A DNA stretch of 64,000 nucleotides from Ecdyonurus torrentis (GCA_949318235.1 OX439136.1:8934403-8998402); one strand, 5' to 3'; shown: positions 20,087-30,283, counted from the first letter of the stretch. Numbers and translations are program-made. Notes: a model not told the origin generated them from the sequence alone.

Positions 20087-20622
20087 CTTTAAAAACGTAA
20101 AACAAGGTGTATAGCAAAAAAAAAAAATTACATACATTTGTGCAGGAATATGAAGTGCAAAAAAGTACTTACAAGTATTTTCTCCATGAATTTGTGGTGA
20201 GAATACATTTTAAAGGTACAAAGCCAGCACTTTTGATGTTATGAAAAGACTTTGATAACGCAAAACAGAATTTATTTCATTTTCAGCCAACTTTTGCTAC
20301 CTTCTTCCCTGCTTCTTCCTTCTCTTTTTCTGTTTTTTTTTTTTTCGTGTTGATCACCGCGCCCCCTTTTTTGATTCATGCCGCGCGCGTGCGCATGTGA
20401 AATAATTAATAAAAGTTTTTTAAACTTGCGCAGTAAATTAATTTGTATTTTGCGCAATAGTTACAGCACTTTAAGCCATTCTCGAGAAAAGCATTATTGC
20501 ATGGCGGCCACATGGTAACAAAATCAATGTTTTGATATTATTATTTTGATTTTTATGACGTGTGAAATTATCTTCAAAGCACAATTATTACATTTTAAAA
20601 AAGCTTAATATTTTCAATATAA
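20087..20622. promoter_or_regulatory. Candidate bidirectional promoter, ankyrin/SOCS (-) and DPH3 (+)
   Basis: 536 bp separate the two divergent start codons. The stretch holds the most GC-rich patch of the neighbourhood (20356-20398, GCGCGCGTGCGCATG). Three TGCGCA cores lie at about 20390, 20427 and 20451, resembling NRF-1 half sites, and ATGGCGGCC at 20501 resembles a YY1 site. Motif identity is by eye only. Confidence 0.5.
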
Positions 20623-23600
20623 ATGAGTGTATATTATGATGAAATTGAAATAGAGGACTTCGAATACGACGAAGACAAAGATTTGTATTTCTATCCTTGT
20701 CCGTGTGGAGATAGATTTGAAATCACCAAAGTAAGTCTATTATTTTCGTTATTACAGCATATTAAAGTTATTTTCGGCAATATTTTCAAATTTTTTGTAT
20801 TGAGTCAGTGCGGTGAGCTATGTTTTTTTAACTAATTCAAACGTATTATATTCTATATTAATTAAAACTAATAAACCAAAAAAAAAAGGTTGGTATCATA
20901 TTTCTTTGATCATATGCTCGCATTACATTTTACGACCGAAATGTTTGTTGCATACATATATATATATATATATATGTTTCGAATGTTGAATTTCGAGCGA
21001 GGTTGCATGATGATAAGAAATTTTCTCAGGTGAAATAGAATTATTGTCTTACCTTCTGTGAAGACACTGGGCTTTACACTCGCTGCTATCACTATTTTAA
21101 ATAACAATGAAAAAATATAATAGTCACTTTGTACATAATTATAAAAACACTCAATTCACAGTCTTTTTAAAAATTACATAGCTATGTTATTTACACACAA
21201 TGTTTAACGTTTTCGGAGACTATATATCAAAAATGATACATACTGTCTGTCTCCTTGCTCAGAACTGAAAACTAAACTCTCACTCTCTGCCGTGCTGACC
21301 TCCTGAGGGGAGGAGAGGGCGTACGCGCCTCGTCAGGCGCAAGCGAAACGTTGACTTTATTTTTAGTATGATTACATGGTACTTTCTTATCAAATGGTTT
21401 CAAAAGGGGGATCCAAATGCGTGGCAATTCAAAACTTGGTTGACTGATAATTGTTTCATTTTTCCTTCTTGCCATTTCTATTGCTTCTAAAAATTTTCTC
21501 TTTTTATAATGACTTTCTCTACCTATAATTTAAGCTTCTTCCCATTGAATTTTGTGATTATTATCCAGAGCATGGTCCACAAGTTTTGAATATCCTGTAT
21601 CTCTTTTTTCTGTTTTTTGCTTGTGCTCTTTTACCCTAATATCTAAAGGGCGACCAGTTTCACCGATGTATTCCATTTCACAATCACAGGGTATTGAGTA
21701 TACAACATTTTTATTCATACTTTTTTTCATGTCTGGTTTAGTACGTACTAATTTTGATTTTATATATAGTTTCTCTTGACAAACACACAAATCTTAAATT
21801 TACTTCTCTGCCAACTCTTTGTAATTTTTCACTTAGTCCTTGAACATAAGAAATGCAAATTGTACCAGCTGGTTTTTCTTTTTCTATTTTTGTGTGTTCT
21901 TTATTTTTATTTCTCTGTAACTTTTTAATAAATTGTGGTGGATAGTTATTTTCTGTTAATATATTTGCAACGAAACTTTCTCCATCTTTCAATAACTGGT
22001 TGCCAACGCAGTGACTTTTTGCTCTGTGTAATCTGGTATCGAAATCTGGTATCGCAGCTACATTATTACACAGAGCAAAAAGTCACTGCGTTGGCAACCA
22101 GTTATTGAAAGAGGAAGAAAGTTTCGTTGCAAATATATTAACAGAAAATGACTATCCACCACAATTTATTAAAAAGTTACAGAGAAATAAAGAACACACA
22201 AAAATAGAAAAAGAAAAACCAGCTGGTACAATTTGCATCCCTTATGTTCAAGGACTAAGTGAAAAATTACAAAGAGTTGGTAGTACGTACTAAACCAGAC
22301 ATGAAAAAAAGTATGAATAAAAATGTTGTATACTCAATACCCTGTGATTGTGAAATGGAATACATCGGTGAAACTGGCCGCCCTTTAGATATTAGGGTAA
22401 ACGAGCACAAGCAAAAACAGAAAAAAAAGATACAGGATATTCAAAACTTGTGGACCATGCTCTGGATAATAATCACAAAATTCAATGGGAAGAAGCTTAA
22501 ATTATAGGTAGAGAAAGTCATTATAAAAAGAGAAAATTTTTAGAAGCAATAGAAATGGCAAGAAGGAAAAATGAAACAATTATCAGTCAACCAAGTTTTG
22601 AATTGCCACGCATTTGGATCCCCCTTTTGAAACCATTTGATAAGAAAGTACCATGTAATCATACTAAAAATAAAGTCAACGTTTCGCTTGCGCCTGACGA
22701 GGCGCGTACGCCCTCTCCTCCCCTCAGGAGGTCAGCACGGCAGAGAGTGAGAGTTTAGTTTTCAGTTCTGAGCAAGGAGACAGACAGTATGTATCATTTT
22801 TGATATATAGTCTCCGAAAACGTTAAACATTGTGTGTAAATAACATAGCTATGTAATTTTTAAAAAGACTGTGAATTGAGTGTTTTTATAATTATGTACA
22901 AAGTGACTATTATTTTTTCATTGTTATTTAAAATAGTGATAGCAGCGAGTGTAAAGCCCAGTGTCTTCACAGAAGGTAAGACAATAATTCTATTTCACCG
23001 AGAAAATTTCTTATCATATATATATATATATTTTTTTTTTATTTGTTTATTAAACACAAAACATGTGTACATTTTTCTTACATACAAATATATAATAAAT
23101 ATAATAACATAATATGTTAATTTGTGTAGTACATACATAATTAGATTAAAATACTAACTACTAACATAGAGTTTTTAGTTGCATACAACATACATACATA
23201 ATGAATTTTTCAAATATTGTTTACATTTCAGGAGGAGTTGAAAGAAGGCAAAGAAGAAGCAACTTGTCCTAGCTGTTCTTTAGTAGTGAAGATTGTCTAC
23301 GACGTGGTAAGTTAATGCAGATCTGATTGCCTGCTGTCGAAATCTGGATTTCGGATATAAAGTTATCTGGATCGATGGATCCGGATTCACTGATCTGTTT
23401 TTTTTTTTTAAATCCGGATCGATCCGGATCAAAATTTTAGCACACAATAAATGATCAAGAGTGTTGTTCATAAACCCTAATTTGTTGCTCTAAAAAATGC
23501 TCATTCCATTTGATTAAACATAGCTGATTGTCATTTTAGTAGCAGAAAACAGGGTTTTTGAACAGCATTAAAGAAGAAGTTCAGGGTTTATAACCGCTTC

Positions 23601-23818
23601 TTCAATGTTAGATAATGAGAAGAACTGTTCATAAACTCGCATATGATGGCCCAAAGCCCTTCTGTAGCCCCGCAAACTCATGATCATCTTGTGAGATATG
23701 CAACATGTCTCGTATCTTTTACATCATAGTTAAGGCTTTACTATAGGGTGTAGCCAAATGATGTCATAGTTGATACGCTTAGACGCCATACTGGAGTTAT
23801 GAATAACATAGCTTAGGA

Positions 23819-23854
<36 letters not shown>

Positions 23855-25645
23855 ATATTCTTTTGAAAATCAGTTCATTTTTTTGTAACTGCTCTTTTTA
23901 TCACGTACTTGAGATATTAATTAACCCCAGACCTGGAAAAAGCAAAATATATCAAAATTGGTTTGATAACTTTTTTTAAAAAAAAACTTAAGGGGGTTTA
24001 AAAAATATCATCATCTGTGAGCTTCTTAAAGCCCTTGTCAACTTACTTTTTTTATCATTTTTAGAATGCTAGATTGATAATTACCGTACCTTATTATCCA
24101 TTAATTAGACACCAACACGTTGATTTTGTGTTTATTTTAATTATGACGGTTATTTCACGCATCTGACGTCACAATGTACTGCCGCCAATCACAGTCACCA
24201 CTCTGGTCACGTGATAAATTAAAGCCCCTACCTCAAGTTCTTTACCCCGATTACGGCCCCATGGCTACATTGTGACGTCAATAAATGACATTTACTTTTT
24301 ACAATAAAATGATAAAAAACTAAGTTGACAAGGCCTTTAACAGAATATTCTAAATTCATTTGTGATTGGAGGTAATTAGTAATTAGGATTAAAATTTGAG
24401 TATGATTGGCATTGTGTTTTTTTGTTTTTTTCAATTTAAAAAAATAATAATAATAATTGAGCCAATAACTTTTTTCTTAAACTTTCTGACGTTCTAGATA
24501 TTTTTATGCTCTATCGATTATTCAATACTATGTTATTTCCATTAGGTATCTTTATAATGTTCTTGAATATTAATAAAAGTAGTATCGGATAACCACATTT
24601 TATGAATGATAAGACATCAATGATAAGGTCTTCTATGAGGAAGTCTACACAAAGTTAACCCCTATGTTTGAATACTTCATTAGAAAGAGCAAAGGTAGTA
24701 GATAAACTTAGCATAGGCAATTACCTGCAAAATTGACGCTTTATTTAATAAAAGAAGAAATAAGAAATTTCAGTTCTCAACCCTTTGCCGACTGTAACGT
24801 CATTTGTTTACATCCGAATTTTGATTGTCTTCAGGATTTCATACAACCGCTACAAATTCATAGAAAATTAACAGCCAACGGCCACCTTTCAACAATTGGA
24901 TTGTATGAAATCCAGAAAACAATCAAAATGCAGATGTAAACAAATGACGTCACAGTCGGCAAAGGGTTGATAATTGATTTTTTTTTCTTTTATTAAATAA
25001 AACGTCAATTTTCCAGGTAATTGCCTATGCTGTAAGTTTATCTACTACTTTTGCTCTTTCTAATGACGTATTCAAACATATAATTGGGGTTAACTTCGTG
25101 TATACTTCCTCATTGTTCCAAATACAGATGAGCTGGCAACTTATTATTACTTAAAGGCGTAGAACACCTTGAACAAAAAACTTGCCTAATATCCTAACCT
25201 ACCTAAATATCATCTTTAATTTGGCCGGAGTCATTGATTTCTTATTTATTTTCCATTCACAAAATGTAAGTTGCGGGTTTACTACGTCACAGCTCGCCTG
25301 GTCCACGCGTGCGGAAACAGGCGAGCTGTGACGTAATAAACCCGCAACTGGCATTTTGTGAATGGAAAATAAATTAGAAAGAAATGACTCCGGCCAAATT
25401 AAAGATGATATTTAGGTATGTTAGGATATTAAGGCAAGTTCTTTGTTCAAGGTGTTCTATGCCTTTAACTCAGTTTTAAGCCCCTTTCTTGTGAAAGCAG
25501 CATCTCCTTTCTTGTAATCTTTTCACCACAAATATATTTCACATGTTGTTATATTTTTTTATTTTAGGAGCAGTTTCTTTTGAAAGAAGAAGAGACTGTT
25601 GTGAAGACTGAAAAGACAAAAACTGAGGTGAAAGCTGCGAGCTAA
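20623..25645 (+). CDS. DPH3: DPH3, diphthamide biosynthesis CSL zinc-finger protein
   Basis: Small zinc/iron-binding electron carrier for the Dph1/Dph2 radical step of diphthamide synthesis on elongation factor 2. Three exons: 20623-20730, 23232-23306, 25568-25645 (stop TAA), all phase 0, 86 residues; human DPH3 is 82. Exon 1 begins [18 protein letters not shown] and includes [11 protein letters not shown]. Exon 2 includes [15 protein letters not shown]. The four metal ligands are Cys26, Cys28, Cys48 and Cys51. Exon 3 keeps the QF..ETV pattern of the family and then a Lys/Glu-rich tail. Intron 1 carries a 2-kb inverted Penelope-like repeat and intron 2 several palindromic elements. Reading past exon 2 gives a stop after two codons, and an AATAAA lies 130 nt on, so an intronic 3' end is a possible alternative. 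The POLR3G ATG follows the stop by 12 nt. Confidence 0.93.
21011..22032 (-). mobile_element. Penelope-like retroelement fragment, left arm (GIY-YIG endonuclease part)
   Basis: Read on the minus strand, the fragment starts in the C-terminal reverse-transcriptase region ([21 protein letters not shown]). It continues through a Cys-containing linker ([20 protein letters not shown]) that forms the GIY-YIG-type endonuclease core, and then [14 protein letters not shown] and a tail IWIPLLKPF. Breaks are a frameshift near 21780 and a stop after WEEA at about 21530. It is 5'-truncated: no catalytic RT motifs remain. It lies in DPH3 intron 1 against the gene orientation. Confidence 0.82.
22065..23016 (+). 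mobile_element. Penelope-like retroelement fragment, right arm
   Basis: Near-identical inverted copy of 21011-22032, separated from it by 32 bp (22033-22064). It carries the same stop after WEEA (near 22498), plus its own lesions: a deletion of about 60 bp after LQRVG and a frameshift in the EHKQK region. Both arms end at the same outer sequence (GAGAAAATTTCTTATCA), next to (AT)n. Confidence 0.82.
23446..23451 (+). promoter_or_regulatory. Possible intronic poly(A) signal AATAAA in DPH3 intron 2
   Basis: It lies 131 nt downstream of the stop that would be met if exon 2 were not spliced (TAA at 23313-23315). It could allow a separate short DPH3 mRNA lacking exon 3. In such AT-rich DNA chance occurrence is likely. 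Confidence 0.25.
23460..23568. mobile_element. Inverted-repeat element, family F copy 1
   Basis: TGTTGTTCATAAACCCTAAT pairs loosely with AACAGGGTTTTTGAACAGCA. It is related to the cleaner copy at 34164-34279. Confidence 0.5.
23738..23925. repeat. Dispersed repeat family E, interrupted by poly(T)
   Basis: It shares the order GTGTAGCC, GACGCCATACTGG, AATAACATAGCTTAGGACA and CACGTACTTGAGATATTAAT with the copy at 31245-31575. A poly(T) run of about 32 bp at 23821-23851 interrupts it. Confidence 0.5.
24026..24340. mobile_element. TTAA-flanked miniature element in DPH3 intron 2
   Basis: The left end TTAAAGCCCTTGTCAACTTA and the complement of the right end TTAAAGGCCTTGTCAACTTA differ at one of 20 positions. 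TTAA at both edges suggests piggyBac-type target duplication. Non-coding. Confidence 0.75.
24636..25112. mobile_element. 477-bp palindromic element in DPH3 intron 2
   Basis: Arms pair through AAGTCTACACAAAGTTAACC, GAAAGAGCAAAGGTAGTAG, GCATAGGCAATTACCTG, CTCAACCCTTTGCCGACTGT and GGATTTCATACAA. The loop is near 24860-24890. The apparent 68-residue ORF inside is a by-product of the fold. Confidence 0.78.
25151..25468. mobile_element. TTAA-flanked palindromic element in DPH3 intron 2
   Basis: TTAAAGGCGTAGAACACCTT at the left matches the complement of the right end TTAAAGGCATAGAACACCTT at 19 of 20 positions. Arms continue almost to the centre (GACGTAATAAACCCGCAACT and its partner). It ends 99 bp before DPH3 exon 3. 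Confidence 0.82.
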
Positions 25646-25657
25646 TTGAGTCTCAAG

Positions 25658-26228
25658 ATGGGAGGTAGAGGCAGAGGAAGAGGAGGTGGTGGTCAGAGGT
25701 TGACATTAGAACAGTTTGGACTATCTAAAGAAGAGGTACAGTAATAATAATTTGCATATTATATTTAATAAGCTACTTCACTCAAAACAAAATGATACAT
25801 CATGAGCATGAGATGGGGTAGTCATGTAATGCATTATGATATATTTGCCAGCAAATTGTTGGCTTAAGTATTATTCACATGGAGCAAATTTTCTACGTCC
25901 GTCAACAGATATTGATGGAAACTGACGGTTACGAGATTTTATTTGTTTCACATGAAAAAAAAATCGCATCGCTGAGCATGCGTGGGAAAACTGACGGATA
26001 CCAACGAATCAAGCTGCGCTAATATAAACATGTCTCCCCTTTCACATGCGTTATTGTTGACGGATACTGACGGATGGAGCTGGGCGTAGGTAAACAAATG
26101 CAACTGTTCACATGCACCCGTCGCTACCTGTCATTTTGACGGTTAGCGACAGGCAGCAAAGCTGGGTGTTGCCAGCTTTGCCCGTCAGTATCCACTGGTA
26201 TCCGTCAGTTTTAAAACCATGTGAAAGG

Positions 26229-26264
<36 letters not shown>

Positions 26265-29200
26265 TTATAAACAAGTTGCAACAATACTTTTTCAACATTG
26301 TTTACCCATCGACAGACGTTAGGTTTTCACTCCATGTGAATGATACTTAAGAGTGTAAGTGTCATATATCCAAAAATGTTGGATGCAATTTTGAGCTTTA
26401 TTAAAAGAGGTAATAAGAGTCAAAATTCTATCAAAAATTTTGCACTTTAAGCCGATGAAATTATATTGAAGAACTGCTAAGTACTGTACTGGCATTTTAA
26501 GGTATGTGACGTCACCTTTACCAAATAGAAACATCAGGTTACCTTATAAATTTTCTTTTCAGTTTGTGAAGCTAAGAGAAGGGTTAAAGGATATATGTGT
26601 GATTGTCCTAACTCGTGATTTAACTCTAAAGAGAAATTTTGATTTGTGTTTAGAGTAGCTTTTAAAGTCTTATATACTGTATTCACTGTGTTATTGACTA
26701 ATACAGAAACAACATGTTTTTTTAGGCTGACTTTAAGTAATTTTGCTCAAATCAGTGTCCATTTTAAAGTTCTATGTATTCGCATAGAAAAAAAAACTAT
26801 TCCCATTTTTGCAAGTCTTCTATTTTGATAAAAATAATAGGCTAATTATAATAACCTATGTATTTTTTTCCCAGGCACAATCAGATGATGTAGTACCACC
26901 TCCATTATTTCCAGCACGCAGCCCATGTCCTCAACCTGCAGCAATTACAGAAAACATTAAATATATGCTGGATATTGGAGCATCAATCAAAGAAGTTGTG
27001 AGGAATAGAGTGATGACGGGTAATGTTAGTATGCATCTGGGAGTTCCAATTGAGCTTCTTGTACCTGGAGAAGATTTTAAATCTTTGGCTAAATCTAAAA
27101 GTAAAAAGAAAAAGAAAAATAAGAAAATACCTGCTCTAAATATTCTTAATAATCTAAAAGCTTTGGAAGATACTGAGGAACAAAATGAAAAATCTGATAA
27201 GGTAAGTTATTCAAACTTAAATATTTTTTTTGAGGGGGAGGGGGATGCAGGTACATAGTTTAATATATTAATATTGCATTTAAAGCTAGAATGTACCCCT
27301 ATTCCTTTAACTGAACCACTGGCCACATCTGGTTACCTGTTATACTCATGTAAGGTCCTCAATGTGAAACAAGTGAGCATTTATAATGATGACAACTATA
27401 ACTTAATTTTGTTTATTATATGACCCTGCTCCCCCCTCCCCACTATTATTAAAAGTTTCTGCACTAAATACTTAACCTTTTTTTTTTTTTTTTTTTCTTT
27501 TTTTTAACTTGATTTATTGCAACATGTCCCTACACAATCATGACATCACTTTCAGAGTAATCTAAAGGTGTATTCACATATCCATGTTGTTGCGAGTAAT
27601 ATGTGTAAGTCGAGCGCCATCTACATAAAGTTCAGAAATGACTTACTCATTTTGCTTAGCTGGACAAAAAACGACTTACAGTTACACATATTGCTATGCA
27701 TGACAAATAACGACTTACACATTTTGCTTCGCGTGACAAAAATAACGAGTTTCACATATTGCTTGCAACAACATCGATATTCTTGATTTTGCATAACACT
27801 TGTTAGCATAACAAAATATAATTAAAATATATTGTTGAATTCTGTTATGCAAAAAAACAAGAATATGTGAATACACCTTAACAGCATTTTTCATTGACTT
27901 TAGGCGGTGGGGGACCGACTTGGACCGGAAATCGCTAAAAGAAAAACTATATTTTCCCAATAATTTTTACTACATGATTTATTTGCAATAAAACAAACAC
28001 TAATTTTCAAATAAAATCAAGTAAATTTTAAAAATATTTTTTTATACCAAAATTTTTTTTAATTATATTTTTAATTGTAAAAAAGTTTCTAATTTGACTA
28101 AAATTTCCCGCTCAAATTTCAATTTCCACATTTACATGTTATCTTTAAAGTGTAATAACTTAAATATTTGATCGTGTTTTCACATGTTTGACATGACTAA
28201 ATTTTTAAGTAATATTTCTTCTTTACTTTGTGTTATTTATTATTATTCGCAACCGTCCTAGTTTGCGAGATATCAGTCGGTCACCTACCCCCTTAAGTGG
28301 TCAGTCTCCACTATTTTCTATTCTGGCACCCTTCCCTTACTTCACCCATACTCGTAATTTGTTTCATACATTTCCTGTTACTCTTTGCTTTTATATCATT
28401 GATTAAAAGTATCAAGCATCTTTCAACCACCTCAAACCGTGAAGTTTTAGTATTACCTCTTTCTATCGTCCCATTTGCTCTATTGTAAAAATCAATTCTT
28501 TCATCACTCATCCTCTTAACAGGTCCAAACCAATATAAAACATTACTCTCTGTCAATGTTTTTTCTGTCCTAAATTCATAACGTAACAAAACTTTAAATC
28601 AGAGCAACAACAACCTTAATTTTTTGGACTGACTCAGCTTACTAATTTGAGTATGTATGTTCAGCCAGGCTAGTACCCAAATTATTGCAGGTCCACCTAA
28701 AACGAGGTTGTCACATCTCTTCTATAAATCTCTTTTATTATAACTACATGCATGCATTTCAGAGAGTAAGTCAAAAGTTAGCTCATTGTGATCAATTCAA
28801 TCAAACATTACTTAAAAATAACACTTAAAGTCTACTACAGATCTGTTAATTGCTATTGTTCCCTGCCCCCTTTTTTAATGAATAAATAAATAAATGATGT
28901 TTTTGTTCAATAATATTAAAAACAAAAATGAAAGGACAAGGTTTTAGATTTTGCAAATGTCTGCCCTGCTCTAACACCAAACCCAAACATGGTTAGAATA
29001 AAAATTTAAACTTTGACGATTCCATGTAAAAAGCAATACAAAAATAGATTGCTAACTTTACTTATATTAAAATGGTATACTGTATGTTGTACATTTCAGG
29101 ATGAGGCAAGTGATGAGTCAGACAGTAATGCAGAGAAAGTATCTGAGGACTCAAGTGAAGATGAAAATTCAGATAGATCCATGGATGAGAATTTGGATTA

Positions 29201-29273
29201 CTATAAGAATTATGAGGATGAAGATAATGATGAACCAATGAGTGAGGAAGAAAATTATGAAGCAGCTGTCTAG
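25658..29273 (+). CDS. POLR3G: RNA polymerase III subunit RPC7 (POLR3G)
   Basis: Subunit of the RPC3/RPC6/RPC7 initiation subcomplex of nuclear RNA polymerase III. Exons 25658-25735, 26875-27201 and 29100-29273 (TAG), all phase 0, 192 residues, slightly shorter than vertebrate POLR3G. The N-terminus MGGRGRGRGGGGQRLTLEQF and the following PPPLFP motif match the family signature. The middle is basic (KSKSKKKKKNKK). The C-terminus is strongly acidic, with the family-like EDENSDRSMDENLDYYKNYE stretch. The start ATG lies 12 nt after the DPH3 stop, in the same frame, inside the same exon as the DPH3 C-terminus. The upstream part of that exon contains no ATG. A poly(A) signal AATAAA is at 29400-29405. 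The intron 2 ORF at 28311-28589 is a retroelement remnant, not an exon. Confidence 0.85.
25863..26351. mobile_element. Complex inverted-repeat element with six TTCACATG units, POLR3G intron 1
   Basis: CTTAAGTATTATTCACATGG pairs with CCATGTGAATGATACTTAAG at the two ends. Inside are four direct TTCACATG copies (25874, 25947, 26041, 26107) and two inverted ones (26218, 26333). Between them are several CTGACGGATAC-like strings and a poly(T) run. It looks like nested insertions of one family. Confidence 0.65.
26500..26660. repeat. Fragment related to family C
   Basis: The order AGTTTGTGAAGCTAAGAGAA, GGGTTAAAGGATAT and AACTCGTGATTT matches the right half of the element at 43499-43837 and of the copy at 63671-64000, with several changes. 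The TTAA ends are not preserved. Confidence 0.5.
27562..27881. mobile_element. Inverted-repeat element, family B copy 1 (POLR3G intron 2)
   Basis: CTAAAGGTGTATTCACATAT pairs with ATATGTGAATACACCTTAA. The inner segment has GTTGTTGCGAGTAATATGTG and CACATATTGCTTGCAACAAC, the same core as the element at 41701-41823. Mirrored short ORFs on both strands come from the fold. Confidence 0.7.
27893..28296. mobile_element. Family G element, copy 1 (POLR3G intron 2)
   Basis: Right end CAGTCGGTCACCTACCCCCT followed by TTAA, left end GGGGGACCGACTTGG. It shares internal GGAAATCGCTAAAAGAA and TATTCGCAACCGTC-type segments with the copy at 44800-45194. Confidence 0.55.
28311..28589 (-). pseudogene. LINE-type retrotransposon ORF remnant
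   Basis: A 92-codon minus-strand frame contains VLYWFGPVKRMSDERID, resembling the WFGHVxRM.DER motif near the C-terminus of many non-LTR retrotransposon polyproteins, and ends MGEVREGCQNRK, resembling their final conserved block. No endonuclease or RT motifs remain nearby. It lies antisense in POLR3G intron 2. The assignment rests on motif memory; an unrelated chance frame is possible but less likely. Confidence 0.55.
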
Positions 29274-29399
29274 AATCATGTTATCTATTATATTAATGTT
29301 CTGATTGTTCATGTTAATTAGAAGATTTGAAAAAAAAAAGAAAAAAAAAAGATAGATAGATAAATTTGGAAATTTTGGGGGAAATATGAGATATGTAGT

Positions 29400-29570
29400 A
29401 ATAAACTTGGCTGACAGGGAAAATAATTTCTAGCCCAGGACAAGAAATATTTTTTTGGCCTTGGTTAAAAATTATTTTCTCTTTACCATGGTGTCCTTCA
29501 GTCTAAGCTCAATACTATCTCCCATTCCCCAATTTTCCCTAATCTATCTGTGTTTTTTTATCAAAAGTTT
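29400..29570. repeat. Dispersed repeat family H
   Basis: Contains TTTCTAGCCCAGG, ACTATCTCCCATTCC, AATTTTCCCTAATCTATCT and TATCAAAAG in the same order as 43095-43340. A fragment (TTGTCCTAATCTATCC) also lies near 16608-16650. Confidence 0.5.
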
Positions 29571-29768
29571 TAATTATTAATTATCACATAGTTGATTTTG
29601 TTTTCATAATACAGTACCTATTTATTATTCTGATATTTTTTTTTTAATTAATGTCAATTTGTGATCACATGCTACTTTTCAATGGTCTGTACATTTGTAT
29701 AAAAAATTAAATTTATTACTATTCTGTTATTTCTTTTCTTTTCACTTACATATTAGTTTCTCTTGAGT

Positions 29769-29916
29769 AATAAAGAGGCAATTAATTTGAAACCAACTTT
29801 AAGCAATTTACTCACATCTGCTTCCATTTCAATGTACTGTGTAGTAGCATGTTAAAACAAGCAGATGTGAGTGAAATTGCTAAAAGTTGGCCTCAAAATA
29901 GTTGCAGTTCTTTATC
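29769..29916. mobile_element. Miniature inverted-repeat element, family A copy 2
   Basis: Paired core GCAATTTACTCACATCTGCT and AGCAGATGTGAGTGAAATTG, flanked by ACCAACTTTAA / TTAAAGTTGG-like and AATAAAG / CTTTAT ends. It matches the element at 17814-17962 over most of its length. Confidence 0.72.
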
Positions 29917-30283
29917 AATCAATATAAAATTAAATTTAAAAATATATAAAATAAATAATAATATAAAATAAAAGGAGTATTATTTGACTTTGTTAATTTA
30001 AAAATACTGCAGTATAAATTTGATGATTCCACAATCCATTGGAAATAAGAATACGCCACAATCAGTTTTATGTTGAATTTATTATGCTCATCGTCCAATT
30101 ATTTTCATTATGTATAAATATAAAATGATGTGAAAAATGATAGGCTATAATACAATCTATTTGCTGGACAAATGAAGATGGTATATTTTGTTCTAGTTTA
30201 TTTTAAATACCTTTGGCCATAAGTATATGAAATAAAAACATCACTTTGAATGGTACTAAAACAATAAGATATAAATAATCCGA

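Noticed and set aside
28860..28910. Short direct AATAAATAAATAAATG run as a regulatory array
   Set aside because: Common low-complexity sequence in this genome.
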